Source: Pterobdella sp. o SKG-2022
Lineage: Eukaryota > Annelida > Clitellata > Hirudinida > Piscicolidae
Length of the DNA stretch: 64,000 nt
Assembly: GCA_964035795.1 (NCBI GenBank)
Contig: OZ038322.1
Coordinates: forward strand, 19,632,674-19,696,673
Reading direction: 5' to 3'
Shown: piece after piece, positions 1-15,627 of the stretch
Position numbering within the stretch: the first letter of the stretch is position 1
How the letters are laid out: the number at the start of each line of letters is the position of its first letter
Made by a program: the position numbers and the translations under genes
The notes under the pieces: model-generated
Database searches by the model: none
Seen by the model: the letters and a program-made list of their open reading frames with translations, nothing else
Told to the model about the DNA's origin: nothing

Positions 1-3000
1 TATCGAAAAAATTAACTAAAAAGAATAAAACCATTTTAAAGAATAAGAGGATTTTGGATGTTTCCTCTGCGACATATAACACGAATGATAAAATGACAAA
101 CGACCCTTCGTCCTCATTGTCAACTTGCAGTGCGCCCTCAAGGTTTAAGGCACAAACTTTTGAATTGGCTGATTTTGCAGAAGAAAAAATCAACAAAGAG
201 TTAGAAAAATCTTTTTTGGAATCCCATTTTTTCAATAAAAGTAACTTTGCTAATGTGGCACCTACCATTAAATTCACGAATGAAAAAAGAGAAGGTTTGA
301 TTTTCATTAAATTTAAAATGGAGTAATTAATAAAAAAATCAAATAATTTTGATCAGTTGCTACGAAATATAAAAAATATATCAAAAGACTTAGATGGAAG
401 AATTCTCTCATCACTCCCATTGTAGTCCGTAATTGCATTTATCATTCGAATTTTACTCTTCTAAACAGTAAGAAGATTAAAAAATTGTTTTATTCAAATT
501 ATTTTTTGTACAATCATGTTTAATTAAATAACTAATGTAATTTGAAGACACTAAATTTTGGATTGGAACATGGACTAAAAACATGAAAGCCCACCTTTAT
601 AAACACATCGAGGACTTTCAAAAAGTAAGAATATTTTCAGCTTTTTTAAGATTGTAATTAGAAATAAAAGTAAAATAATGAAGTTACAAAATATTCAAGT
701 TCAATCACTTTCCTTTGTCCTTCCAAATCGGAAGAAAAGACTGTTTGTATCGTAACATGAACCAAATGATAAGCATCTATGGATTGAACGATTTTTCATT
801 TTTTCCCAAGTCTTTTATTTTACCCACCGATGTTAAAAAGCTAGAAAAACAATGGGGAAATAATAAAATAAAATGGATCATAAAACCTGTAAGTTTGTTA
901 TTTTTGTTATTTAAATAAACCAAATTAATTTATTTATAGTTGAGTTTTTTCGTAGTCTGCTTCCGCAAAGGGCAAAGGTATAAAAGTAATAAACCAATGG
1001 AAAGATATTCCAAAAGGACAAGCTTGCGTCGTTCAGAAATATATAACTAACCCTTTGTTGATTAACAGAAGCAAATTTGATTTAAGAATTTATGTTTATA
1101 TCACTTGCTTCCATCCACTTCGAGCCTACATTTCTCAAGAGGGCCTCGTGAGATTTGCCACTGCAAAGTTTCCGCAAACTTTTTATAAATTTTTAGCTCA
1201 AAATTGAATGAAATTAATTTTTGAATAGATTATTTCAAAAAATAGTATAAAGTTGTTATACGTTTTAAAATTCCAGCTATTCAAATAAAGCTCGCTCTTT
1301 GAAGAACAACTTCATCCACCTAACTAATTACAGGTTTGTGCTATATTTAAAAATTTTTGGAATATTTTTGAATTTTATAAAAAAAATATTTAAAAATGAC
1401 TAGACAGATTCACGTACATTTAATTATATTATGACGATTAATAAAAATCACTTTAAATACTCAAACGGTAGTCTGAACAGTAAAAACATAAATTTGGTGA
1501 CATCATCAAAGTCAAGTTTGGTTTGTGATGGAGAGCTTGAACAATTCAAAGAACCTCCAAAATGGTTTGGAAATAGATAATATCTAAAAAAACTAAAATT
1601 TTGGCTGTATATTTTCTCGACTTGAACGAATTTGTTTTTTTGAAATTAGTTTTTATATTATTAACAATTATAACACTTATTAACTTGTTCAAATTATACT
1701 ATTTTGTTTCGAAAGGTCTTTAACCGCATTGTGGACTTACTTGAATAAAACTTATGGAACAAACACTAAGCAATTATGGAACAATATCAAAGACCTGGTT
1801 ATTAAGACCATTGTCACGTTGGGTGAAGTTATCAATTATGAATGCTTTTACATTTTAAAAGTTTAATTGTTAAATTTTTCTATTTTATAGTTAATAAAGA
1901 AAATTAAATACTATAACTTAATATATTGCGTAAGATAAGTTACTTTGATATCATCAAAAAAAAAATTATTTACACGGAATTTTGAATTATTTAATTGTTA
2001 GTACATACCTTTAAATAGCTTTAATAATTATTTTTCTAGAGGGGGTAGGTCAATAAGCACGATGGTCAATTTATACACTTCTAGTAGCTATTGTTGCCAT
2101 GAACTTTTTGGTTTTGACATTCTTTTAGATGAAAATTTCAAAGTCTGGCTTCTTGAAGTCAACATATCGCCGAGGTCTTTTAATAAATAGTTTCAAAAAA
2201 TATTTGAATATGTTGCTTTTCTACCGAACAGTTTACATACAAAAACACTTTTGGATAAAAACGTTAAATCTGCTTTGGTGCTTGATATGTTTAATACTGC
2301 GGGATTCCGAATGCCAGATGTACATCAAATGAAAGCTAACAAACATAGTGATTAGTAAGTTTAAGTTGACTTTTAAATTAATAAACGATAACAGTTTTAC
2401 AATTTGAAATATATTTTCGGCATATTAGTGTTCCAAGACATATTCCGCCTTTTTGCATGGACAAAAGATTTCATCAAAAACAACTAGCTTCAGATGAAAA
2501 AGAAAAACAAATATATTATTCTCTTCTACACACTCAAAAAGTCAGTGCTTTTATGAGCAAAATCATGATTTTGTAAGTTAAATATATTTCAAATTTTCAC
2601 AAATAATTCACAGCAAGCTCTTTCTCCGTCAATCCTGGATCATCTAACACCATCAGACATCAGAGTTTTAGTGGAAAGCTTAGATGAAAGAATCAGATGT
2701 GGAAGTTTAGAAGTTCTTTTCCCCAATAAGGATACCGTTTCATACTTGAAATATTTTGAAAGTGATAAATATTATACCCTATTGTTGCATACCTGGCTCA
2801 TAAAATATGAAAATAATTATGCCGCAGGTTGGAATGATTTATTTTATAATCATTCAAATTTATTAGTTCTGTTAAGTTGTGCTAAACAAATTTCCTAAAT
2901 AAAGACAAATTTTTAGCATTAAATTTTAAAGTTTACGAATTCAAATGAAACTGTACGTCAAATATATAATGGTCAGAATGTTTATTCATGTGCCTTGAAT

Positions 3001-3322
3001 TCCATGCTTAGACATTCAGAAAAAGCGATTTTTATAAAACGCCGTTAATCTATCAAATTTAGTATTAATTTAATTATTCTATATTGAAATTTGCTAACCT
3101 TTTTGAAGGCATGAAAATCTTGAACAATTTGTGCATGCAAGGAGTGCATTTACAAAAAGTCTCAGACACTTTATTACCAAAGGTTTTAATTACAAACGAT
3201 ATTTTATTCATTTCAAAGAGATTTCAATCTTATAATGAAGACATATGTATGTTACTTTATAAAAAATTGAGATTATATTTTTAAAGTGGAAACCTCCATT
3301 GCCTGAAGCAAAGACAGAATAA
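1..3322 (+). CDS. TTLL4: Tubulin polyglutamylase, TTLL4-like (5' truncated by window)
   Basis: ATP-dependent ligase that would add glutamate side chains to tubulin and other proteins, acting on axonemal and cytoplasmic microtubules. Exons read: <3-294, 357-467, 548-624, 700-888, 956-1167, 1277-1333, 1472-1564, 1716-1817, 2049-2174, 2232-2354, 2429-2540, 2614-2827 and 3109 onward; phases agree throughout. In order I see SFQIGRKD, the ATP-binding ASAKGKGI, SKFDLRIYVYIT, HLTNYS, HELFGFDILLDE and LLEVNISPSL, all hallmarks of the TTL domain, and the wording is closest to TTLL4. The post-catalytic segment (LDHLTPSDIRVLVE, then NNLCMQGVHLQKVSD) also follows TTLL4. The start lies left of the window. 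The 1817/2049 junction is the weakest. The end is uncertain: exon 13 read through stops at 3284, while a splice at 3180/3287 gives a stop at 3322 overlapping AATAAA (3318-3323). Confidence 0.85.
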
Positions 3323-3512
3323 AAGAGAAGTTTCCAACATAGGATTGGATTTTTTAAATAAGCTTAGAGTTTTAGCAATACTTTTAAGTACAAGATCTGA
3401 TATATTTACACTTTGTTTATTAAAGACATTAAAAAGAAACTTGTTTAAAATTTCAACTGTTTTTTATTGGATAAAAATTTTTAAGTTAAAATACATTATT
3501 TAAACTTTCTAT

Positions 3513-4580
3513 TTACATTTCCCCACACTGAGAAATAATCACAGGTATTTTAGGCTTATTGTTTTGGCCAGTTGGAATATTTTCAATTTTTCTAAGCACG
3601 AGCAATCCATCTATAATTCGACCTATAAAAGCAATGGTTAAAAACTTATAAATAAAACTCATGAATTAAATCGAATCATTAAGTAGAAGAAAATTTCTTA
3701 CCAAATACAACATGCTTATTATCAAGAAATTCACAATTTGCACAAGTGATAAAAAACTGGCAACCATTAGTGTCTTTCCCACTGTTTGCCTATAATTTTG
3801 AATTTTAAATTAATTATGTTAAATTATTTTGAGTAAAAACTAACCATAGATAAAATACCAGGACCTGAATGTTTTAGAGTAAAATTCTCATCTTTAAATG
3901 GACCTCCATATATACTTGTTAAGCCTGTTCCATCTTTCTATAAAGTAAAAATGAACTAAATATCTCTGTTAACACAAAAACTATTAGTCTTACATTGACA
4001 AAATCTCCTCCTTGAACCATGAAGTCTTTTATTACTCTATGAAAAATACTTTTTTTGAAACCTATAGGAATTCCATCTTTCTTATATTCTCCAGTGCAAA
4101 ATTGTCTATATGGAAAAAAGTTCATAAATCCAAATAGCCGTAAAAAATGAATGTAGATATTGTTTAATGATTTCTCATAAGCCACAATTTTTTATTAGAA
4201 TACATAGCTTTTCATTGAAAAAGTAACCTTTTAAAGTATTCATACTTGAAAATGTTACTTTTCCAATAAAAGGTTTGTATCTTAATAAAAATTATTAGGG
4301 TCTTGAATATCCTTATAGATATTGCTTGTTACCTAAAATTTTCAGCAGTCTTTGGTACAATGTCAGCAAAAAGCTCAAACTTTATTCTTCCTATTTCCTA
4401 ATTGAAAGAAAGTATTTTAGTGATATAACTTTCATAATGCTATTATATTATAATTTTAGCAATATGAGTTTTGTTTGTAAACTCATAAACACATTTTTGA
4501 AAATTACTCACCGTGCTACCAACAATGACATCAAAAAACACAACAGGATTATTGTGGTGCTGTTTATCGATAGATGCCAT
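3513..4580 (-). CDS. PPIH: Cyclophilin H, spliceosomal peptidyl-prolyl isomerase
   Basis: Peptidyl-prolyl cis-trans isomerase of the U4/U6 snRNP; in other animals PPIH binds PRPF4 in the tri-snRNP. Complete gene of six exons (5' to 3': 4580-4512, 4397-4333, 4105-3994, 3937-3845, 3789-3702, 3622-3513) giving 178 residues, one more than human PPIH. Start [17 protein letters not shown]; conserved blocks [45 protein letters not shown] and IISQCGEM. The PPIH-specific C-terminus (ENIPTG, NNKP, ISQCGEM) separates it from cyclophilin A. The tryptophan used for cyclosporin binding in many cyclophilins is Phe here ([11 protein letters not shown]). It is divergently paired with a damaged copy that starts 242 bp away at 4823. 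Confidence 0.95.
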
Positions 4581-4822
4581 TTTACAAAACTTCAAAAATG
4601 TTTGAGAACAAGCGATAGAATAAATAACATAGAACCAAATAAAAAACTTGTTTATTTAAAATTGAAAACAAAAATTAATTAGTTGAAATATTTAACTGAA
4701 AAAAACTATATTTTTTTTCAAAAAATTTATAATTTTTCAATAATAGTTAATAAAAATAAAAAAGCATTAAGTTGCTGGTTGTATTGATGAAAACACAGCA
4801 AAATAATAAAGTGCCCTAAGTC
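4581..4822. promoter_or_regulatory. Shared divergent promoter region of PPIH and its paralogue
   Basis: A 242-bp spacer lies between the ATG of PPIH (minus) and the ATG of the inverted paralogue (plus). It is AT-rich with no recognisable core motif. It must hold, or have held, the promoters of both copies; this is inferred from position only. Confidence 0.45.
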
Positions 4823-7635
<2,813 letters not shown>

Positions 7636-8381
7636 AGAGAGGTAAAACATTGGAAGTCACTCATCATTTTTCAAAACTAACAAAAAACTAACTCAACTTT
7701 GCTGAAAAATTCATTCAAAGTTTAATTTATAATAGATATTAATGTATAATTCAAAATTTTTAATTTACTGAAATTATTGAAATGGAATTATTAGATATTG
7801 AGTTTTCTGCATTCTATAAAAGTATACTACCCGAACGTATTTATCTCTTTATCAATGTGAAGGACAACTTGGAGCATCTGTCGCACATAGTTGTTATTGT
7901 TTTCGATGCTAGAAATTGATTTTAGCGAATTTTCAGCCTTCAAATAATTAAATAGTTTCACTATTAGTCATTTTATATATATCAGGTTTCATCTATTTCC
8001 CGCATTCATATACACAGCTTTTGAATAATTTTTCCGTTTCTAGCTATGCTTTTAAAATATATATTTGATACTTCAATAATAATGCGACATTTTTTCCATT
8101 CATCGGTGTGGTTTTCATTCTACTTTAAAATTAAAAATTTTGACTTTTATTAAAACTGAATTCCTTACTTTAAACTCAGAACAAAAATATAAAAATCAGG
8201 TTAAATGAGAAGTTTGAAAAGTCAAGCGTACAAATAAGCAATTTTAAGAGTTTGGTTAAACTGAAAAGTTCAGGAAATTTAAAAACACTAGAAAATTTAA
8301 ACTAAAAGATATTCAACTATAAATGGAAATGAATTCAAGTCTTTGAAACGGACGTTATAGAAAGTTTCATTAAAAACTTCA
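7636..8381. other. Spacer between PPIH pseudogene and SOD 3' ends
   Basis: A 746-bp AT-rich stretch between two convergent genes. I see no conserved coding sequence, tandem repeat or inverted repeat in it. Confidence 0.6.
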
Positions 8382-10671
8382 TTATTTGAGTAAAAAGCTC
8401 AAAATTATAGGAATGATCATAAAATAAACGAGTGGAGTTTGCCTGAAAGCAAGACTCTCTGTAATTATGCAACACTGTAATCTTTTCCCGGCCCCACCTG
8501 TCGTTTTACTTTCCTCACTCGACCCTTTGCCTAAATCGTCTTCGAGCTCATGAATCTATATTGAAAATGTAGAATAGTTTAAATCAAATAGTAAGGTCAA
8601 CAAACACGAAGTATTTGCTCAAAAAAAACACGAAGCTTTTCGTAAGTCTAGCTTACATTATCAACTTGATTATGTAAGCTAGACTTACGAAAAGCTTAAT
8701 GTCTTTTTTGAATAAATTCTTTGTGTTTGTTGAATTTACTATAACTATTTGAAGGCATTTTTATTTATTTATAAGCAATATTCAACAATCTTTAACCTCG
8801 ATTTATGAGAAAATTTAGTAAATTTTTTAAACAAACGTCTCATGGTAAGCCTATACTTACCAAAAATTCTAGCTATTTTTGCTTAATAAATGTACCAAAT
8901 TTTTTCATAAATCGAGGTTAAAGATTGTTTACCTTACTATATATTAAAAATGGCCTAATACTTGTTTTAACATATTTTATGAAAACCAAGATTTCAAAAG
9001 TTTTGTTAATTTTTTTCGAAATAGTTTATGAAATCTTACAAAATAAGTATACTAGTTACAAAAATATCATTTCATTTCGATAAAAACAATGAAGCTTTTT
9101 GTTTTTATTGACAATATCATTACAAACTATCAAAATTTTATTCCAAATATCGAGAAGTTAGTTATAATTAAAACTCTTATTTTACAGAAAATTATTATTG
9201 TTATTTTCTATTTATCAGCAAAATTGAACCTGTGAAACAGAAAAAACTCAAAAATTTAATTCTAAGCACATCACAAAAAACAAAAAAAATTAACTATCAA
9301 CGTAAAGGCCTTCAACTTTAAGCTATATTTTCAACTACGACTCACCACAAGAGCTTTACCCAAGATGCTATTGTCTCCATACAAGGAAACCTTGCTATCT
9401 GTCTTGGTTCCTTCAGCTTTGGTTTCCTTAGCTTCAATATTACCCAAATCTCCTAAATGTCTAATATGAGAGAAAAAATATTAGCTTTAGAACTAATTTA
9501 TTTCCATCTGATAATTCCAGTAAAATAATTCCTATCTTCAAATATTTAGCTTGAGAAAAACTCAAATACAAGCAACAGATACAATGAACTACAAACAAAT
9601 TTAACTTTTAACCTTTCTTCATCATTCGGGCCTCCATGCTGCTTGTTGTGTGGGTTAAAATGACCCCCAGCGTTCATACATTTATTTCCAAGATCTCCCT
9701 TTTCATGCACATGAAAACCTCCTTTTGTTCCAGAAAAATTCACATTGGTCAAGTCATAAGTGAATTTCACTTCGTTGTCCTGTGGTTAGTGTTATCACTC
9801 AATTAAATCTTTGAGGTGTTCATTATGAAACTGGAGTTTTTAATTTTTAAAAATTATTTAAATTTTAAAATTTATGTTATAAGAACCACTTATATGATAT
9901 ATCCTTCAAAAACAACAAATGCAAAACCTTTGAAAATTTTCAAAAAACTTACGGATATATTTTATCTTTATGTTTTCCCAATTCAAATAATCAAATTTTT
10001 TTTATTAAGTTTACTATCTCAATTCATTTTAGAAACATCTTTCATCATGAAATTTCTTCTGTTGCGGAACATATTACATTCTCTAATATTATTTCAGTTT
10101 ATATCTTATTCATTAATCAATTTTTTGCTTTCATTATAATTGTACCTGCTTTGTTCAACTGAAAAACTCTTGATAATACCAGATACATTTTGTATCGTTC
10201 AAATCTTGTTTTTTTATTCATTTTTTGTCAAGATCGGTTTTTCTTAATAAAAAAATATGTAGTAGCCAAGAAATTATACTATAAATACATGTATTAAAGA
10301 CAACACAGATTTGTTAACAAAACTTTGTAAACTTCTGTAAAACTTATTAAAAATATAAAGTGGTTCATACTGTTGTATTTACCACTTAAAAAACTTATAT
10401 TGTTAAATAAAATGTTATTATCAACACTATATTTTTTAATTTGGGAGAGATTGTGAAATGGACCCGAGCAACTCACCCGATCTGATGAAGATGATGAAAT
10501 AAGGCATATTTCAATTTCAGTTATGGAGAAATAAAATAAACAAATTTTACAATTAAACGTTCATTTTGAAACTTAAACCAACCTTATCTTCTATAAGAAC
10601 GACTCCAGCTATGTTTCCTTCGCCATTTTTCCCATCCATTACACACTTTGCTTTTTTGCCAAAGGTTCCAT
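8382..10671 (-). CDS. SOD: Cu/Zn superoxide dismutase with hydrophobic C-terminal tail (5' exon not found)
   Basis: Converts superoxide to hydrogen peroxide and oxygen. Exons 5' to 3': 10671-10583, 9779-9613, 9460-9346, 8555-8382, all in phase. The four Cu ligands and the Zn ligands are present: [31 protein letters not shown] and [14 protein letters not shown]. The first disulfide Cys is in [10 protein letters not shown]. The C-terminus is odd: where the family has GxRxACGVIG the protein reads [10 protein letters not shown], keeping the active-site Arg and a Cys, and it runs on to [16 protein letters not shown] before the stop. That tail resembles a GPI signal or membrane anchor, but could be read-through past a missed splice. 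The first exon here begins in phase 2, so an upstream exon, possibly with a signal peptide, is missing. Two MITEs sit in its last intron. Confidence 0.88.
8589..8743. mobile_element. Foldback MITE, family A, complete copy
   Basis: Almost perfect palindrome: TAGTAAGGTCAACAAACAC on the left and the inverse GTGTTTGTTGAATTTACTA on the right. The inner arms carry AAGCTTTTCGTAAGTCTAGC and its inverse around a short centre (ATTATCAACTTGATTAT). The flanking TA dinucleotides fit a Tc1/mariner-type TA target duplication. It lies in the last SOD intron. Other copies: 13431-13507, 15546-15620, and weaker ones near 19718 and 37770. Confidence 0.9.
8783..8930. mobile_element. Foldback MITE, family B, complete copy
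   Basis: Terminal inverted repeats of about 35 bp (AACAATCTTTAACCTCGATT on the left, its inverse AATCGAGGTTAAAGATTGTT on the right), plus an inner palindrome GGTAAGCCTATACTTACC. It sits 40 bp from the family A copy in the same SOD intron. Half-copies occur at about 31095-31185 and 59868-59940. Confidence 0.88.
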
Positions 10672-13430
10672 CTATTAGTGTGTTTAACAACATTATTTTT
10701 GAATTTATGACACAAAAACGACATTTATTAGAAAATGAAAATGCATATAAATGAAAATGCATATATTCAGTCATTATGAAAAAAAGGATAGCTTTGAAAA
10801 AATCAACATTTAATCAGCGGGCCATCATTATACAAATGCAATTAACTAGCTGATAAAAGTTATACTGCTATAACCGCGTATATATTTTTAAAAAATAATC
10901 ATTAAACTCAAATTTATAGATTATTTAATGTTTACTTGGGCAGTTTTATCGATAACAAAGTTTGAAATGTATCAAGCTCAGAATGACAGGCTTGTCATGT
11001 TTGGATTATATAAACTTTATGGAGGATCTCTATGAAATAAAAATTTTGAAAAATATTTTTAAAATGTGACAAAATAATTTAAAAAAACCTAGTTTTTTAT
11101 CTAAAATTTGGATTGACAAAAATTTAAAACAATAGCTCAAAAACTAAAACACGTCGGGACTGAACATTCTGGAAAATTAAGTTCAATTAAAAATGCATAA
11201 TGTGCATTGGGATTTCATTTCTTGAAATTATTTTTGTTTTAAAAATTTAATTCAATACTGAAATCTGCCCGATTGACAAATGAATTTGAAAAAGACGAAA
11301 GTTAACATTTTTCTTTAAGCTCGAAGCTTTCCAATGAATTCCTACCAAGAGGCTGTGGAAAAAAATGCACGAGGTACAAATAAAATACAAAACCATGAGC
11401 AAAAAATAGACAAATGCGACATAAGAATTATAATTTTAATTGTAAATTAATCTAAAACTTTGCCCTTATTACTAATGACTCAATATGGAGATCCTAACTA
11501 AAAGGATGTACCTATTAAAAAATATTCAAATGAAACACTTTTAGGAGTTTATTTTATTCCACGAAGCTTTTAGTGAAATGAAATTACATAGTCACGTGGA
11601 GTTACAAATATAAGACTACTAAAAAATATAACAGATTTTTCAAATAAATTATATCAGTTTTTTTATACGACAAAGTTTCCCAAACCACAATCCACGCGTT
11701 TTCCGATCTCAAGCCTAGAACCAAAGTCTACAAATTTTGAATTTTGGTCAAGATACTTTTTACCACATAAAAATTAATGATTTTCAATGATATGTAACTT
11801 TAGGGAATCTTTAAAATTTTAAAAACTATGTCATGAAACGAGATTGTTGAAAAGCAAGAGACCCGCATTGAATGAAGTTGAAAGTTTCAGAACATTTTTA
11901 GTTTTGAGGTTTATAACTTTTACTCATAAGGGTGTTTCAATATCAAAATGTAATTCATCTTATTCCAAACTGAATGCCATTTATTGACTTTATGCAATAC
12001 TCTAAAAGTAATCGTTTTTGAGTGAATTGTTTTAAATTCAGAAAAATTTCAATTTACAGAAGCTTAAAAACAGTTCGAGATTTTCAAATTCAATTTCAAA
12101 GAGTCGAAATCTTAGTTAAAATAGCTTAAGCCCAATTCAAGATAGTCCATATGAGAATACTAATCCTAACAGGAAAGGTAAATGAGATTAACCACCATAG
12201 TTTTGTTTAACTAGCCGCTCACATTACTTAGAGACCCGGATTTTGTAATTACAAATTTTAAACTTCACGAGCCTTATATTGCAATGATACACACCACAGG
12301 TAAAGTTTTACCTAATTGGTCAACCTACCTAATATTAAGACAAACATAATGTTGATGGACATAATAGTTTCAGAATGAATACTTGTGAACAGTATTTTGT
12401 GAACAATTACCCTCCAAAGTGTGAAACATAAACAGGTAACTAAAATTAGTTACCTGATGATTGTATAGAAAATATATCGAAAAGCATCGTCGCGATAGAA
12501 ATACGATGCAATACAATTATGAATAAGATTAAATCGCATTAACTTCAGAACTTTCTAGGCTACAGAATTATTAGACAATAAGAAAAATAATAATTATACT
12601 AATAATAATAAAAAATAATGATAATAATAATTCAGAAGAATAAATAAATAAATAACGGGTAAATTGTTTAGACAAAATAATATATGAGCTTTTATCGTGT
12701 TTGTAAACAAAAATTTTTGATTTTTAAAACAAAATCATAAGAAAACATTTGTATTAAAGACACGAAATGCAATTTCGAGTTTAATTATTATGAAACACAA
12801 ATTATAAAAAAGTATAGTTTTAGTGAAAACTGCAAAAAACTCATTGTTAGACCAACTTACAGTTTCAAGTATATACACTTGAAAAAATAAGTAGTCTTTA
12901 GAGAAAACTGTACAGTATTAAATGGACTTTGGTATCAATTTTATACGGTAATTGGTGATGTTTTTATTATAATTATCTGTAGTACTAAGGGTAAACTAAC
13001 GTTGAAGCAGAGAAAGGCAGACAACCAAAAGAGCAGCTTTTGACATCTCGAATCTTAAATTATTATTATATGTTGATAATCTGGGCTAGGGAAAAAAGTA
13101 TTTTGAAAATCATGTTATTTGTTTTTATTATAAAATTTTTATCTATTCAAGGGAAATTAATAAAATGAGTTTTTCAATAAACTTAAAATAATATAACCAA
13201 CCTATAAATATTCTAAAAATCGTTACTTTTATTGAGAATAAACGGATAATATGAAAACTAAAATACGCAGTGAAAATAACTTTCTACATATAAAATTGTC
13301 AAGGTTCTACTTGAGTTTCAGTTTGAATACACTTTATATACTCCCGCTCATATAAAGCATCAGGTACATTTGATATATTCAAAGCTTTGTTACGCCTCAT
13401 ACAAATACCTGCGTTCAAATTTATAGAGAT
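10672..13430. other. Non-coding spacer upstream of SOD
   Basis: About 2.7 kb of AT-rich sequence. It should contain the missing 5' exon and promoter of SOD, but I could not identify a convincing signal-peptide exon. The only structure I see is a half-copy of the family C foldback element (about 12430-12505) and a short (AAT)n-rich patch near 12595-12645. Confidence 0.5.
12430..12505. mobile_element. Partial family C foldback element
   Basis: CAGGTAACTAAAATTAGTTACCTG forms a local palindrome and is followed by GATTGTATAGAAAATATATC and GAAAAGCATCG. This matches the right arm of the complete family C element at 62940-63108. Confidence 0.6.
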
Positions 13431-15620
13431 AGTAAGGACAACAAACAAAGTATTTATTAAATGACACGAAGCTTTTCGTAAGGCTAGCTTACATCAAGTG
13501 ATTATGTGTTTTCTTAACTTCAGTTAACAATAAACATAATACAAATTTTGGATTATTTATACCGCGATTAAATATACAATTTCCTAATAATGAATGGGGA
13601 AAATACTGAAAGGTTAATACCAAGTAGTTTTCTCCCGTTGCAAATCCCATTAAATTTTACTGAAACATTATTTTAAAACTCTATGAATAACGTCGATCTA
13701 TAAATATATTACTTTCATACTGATTTAGTCATTGCGATGATGGTTCTTTTGAAATCTTTTTGAAATTTTTGAAATCTTTCACTTCATCATTGATATCAAA
13801 AAAAGTTGATAGTTAACTTCACCAAAATAACTTTTCTATAAAAATTTCCAAAACTCTGAAATTAATTTTTAAAATAAAACCCACACAAAAGATTTTTGAA
13901 CAAATATTGAAAACTGTTTAAAAATATTATTGATTAATAAATGATAAAATGACAGATATTGAAATTTATAAACAAAATTGAAAGATAACATCAATTAATT
14001 GATGAATGATGAACAAATAAACCTTAATTATGAGATCTATTCCAATATCTGTTTCAATATAGGGCATAAAATTGTGACATTTACAAATTCAATAGATTGT
14101 TCTAATATGGAACATAATGCTATCTTTTTGGTGAGCTTTTCGACTGTTGTCGGTAATTTTCCAAAATTAACGAACATACACTTCTTGGGTAATTATTCTT
14201 CGGTTATGAATTCGAAGGCTGAACTTGAGCATTTTAAAATTGTGTTTTTGATTAATTTTTCACATTTCACTAATTCTAGTCATATAGCCTTTTATCGTCG
14301 GATGGAACATTTTCAAAATCACTAAGGTAAGAGCTTTTTATAAGGTTTCAAAAAGCTAAATTTTGAGAGATTCATGATTTATGATAATATAAGAATTATC
14401 AATAATGATACATGTTTTATGGTTTGATTGTGGGAGTTGACGTTGTTTTGTATAATCGAAATAACGTCAATCATATTTTTAACACAATCTTATTCATTGA
14501 GATGTGAAGTTATTTTTTAAAATTCCTGATGCGTTCTAGTTAAAGTAATGGATATATTGTTAATAAAAGCAATTCTATTGTATAATTTTTTGTTTATAAA
14601 AAGTTTGATCGATACTTTGGTCTGTAGGTAACATACCTAAACTATTTGATGTTATAAAAAGTTGGTGTTTTGAGAAATTTTACTTTTTAAATAATTGGAT
14701 TATCGTTCATTAAACAATATTAATTTTTGAAAAAACTCATTGAAATATATGGCATCAATCTTCCTTTCACTGAAAAGAACCTAAAAATAGTACTTTGGTG
14801 TTTTGAAAAAAACAGTTGTATAAATTAAACGCTTTTAACAAAAGGTTATTGTATTCGTTGTTTCCACATTATCTCCTCCAATACAGTTTTCATTGATTGA
14901 AATTCAAAAATCAATAAAGTCTGTTGCCTTCGTTGAGTTAGAGACTAATATAATGGATGTCAATTTTTAAATGAATCTAACTTTAATTTATATTGTTTGT
15001 TCAAAAATGTTTAAGATTCTAATTAATCTTGAGGATATTTTTGGTATGATAGTAATATATGTTTTTACACGCATCATCTTCACAGTCCTTCATAATTCGT
15101 GTCAATTAGATTCATTACTGTATGCTTAAAATCTAACATCAAGTTTTAACTAAACGTTTGCTATTTGATATACCAAGAGAAGTTATCTAATTTCATGGTT
15201 TTTATAGCTATTGATACTCATTTAGCAAAACCTTTTGAATCTAATAGTGCACAAATAATATTGAGAAAATGGTTGTTGACGAAAAATTTTTGGTTTGATT
15301 GAAGAAAATGAATTAAAAAAAAATGAATTTTAACGTTCAAAAAATTTAAAATAAAAAACAACAATAAAAAACATGCAATGAATATTTCATTAAAGAACGA
15401 GAACATAGTCTGTTTCATTAGTTTTTCACAATTATAGTGCGTGCTTAGCTTCGTTCCAAATAGTTTCACCAAAGCAGAAAAATTATTTATGGCGTGAAAA
15501 CAACGTGAAGCATAATCAATACACAGTTTAAAAAGTAAGTTTGAGATTATAATGTAAGCTAGTTTTACGAAAAGCTTCGTGTCTTCGTTTTAATAATTAC
15601 TTTGTGTTTGTGACCTACTA
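13431..15620. mobile_element. Two family A MITE halves bracketing about 2 kb
   Basis: Left half 13431-13507 (TAGTAAGGACAACAAAC through AAGCTTTTCGTAAGGCTAGC to the MITE centre) and right half 15546-15620 (centre, then AAAAGCTTCGTGTC, TTTGTGTTTGTGACCTACTA). They are inverted relative to each other and both are flanked by TA. GATTAT occurs at both inner junctions (13501-13506 and 15545-15550). Either a 2-kb sequence inserted into the centre of a MITE, or this is a longer family member with 75-bp ends. The interior has an open frame at 13999-14325 (108 codons) and one at 15218-15472 on the minus strand, neither resembling a transposase I know. Confidence 0.6.
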
Positions 15621-15627
15621 TTTGGTT

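Noticed and set aside
2671..2898. TTLL gene ending with a stop at 2896-2898 overlapping AATAAA
   Set aside because: A donor at 2828 and an exon from 3109 encode NNLCMQGVHLQKVSD, which continues the TTLL4-type C-terminus, so the 2898 stop lies in an intron.
9816..10139. 107-codon plus-strand open frame in a SOD intron
   Set aside because: Phe/Ile/Leu-rich translation of AT-rich intron DNA with no homology; SOD exons on the opposite strand explain the region.
13999..14325. 108-codon open frame treated as a gene
   Set aside because: No recognisable domain and no splice or codon signal; noted only as content of the MITE-bracketed segment.
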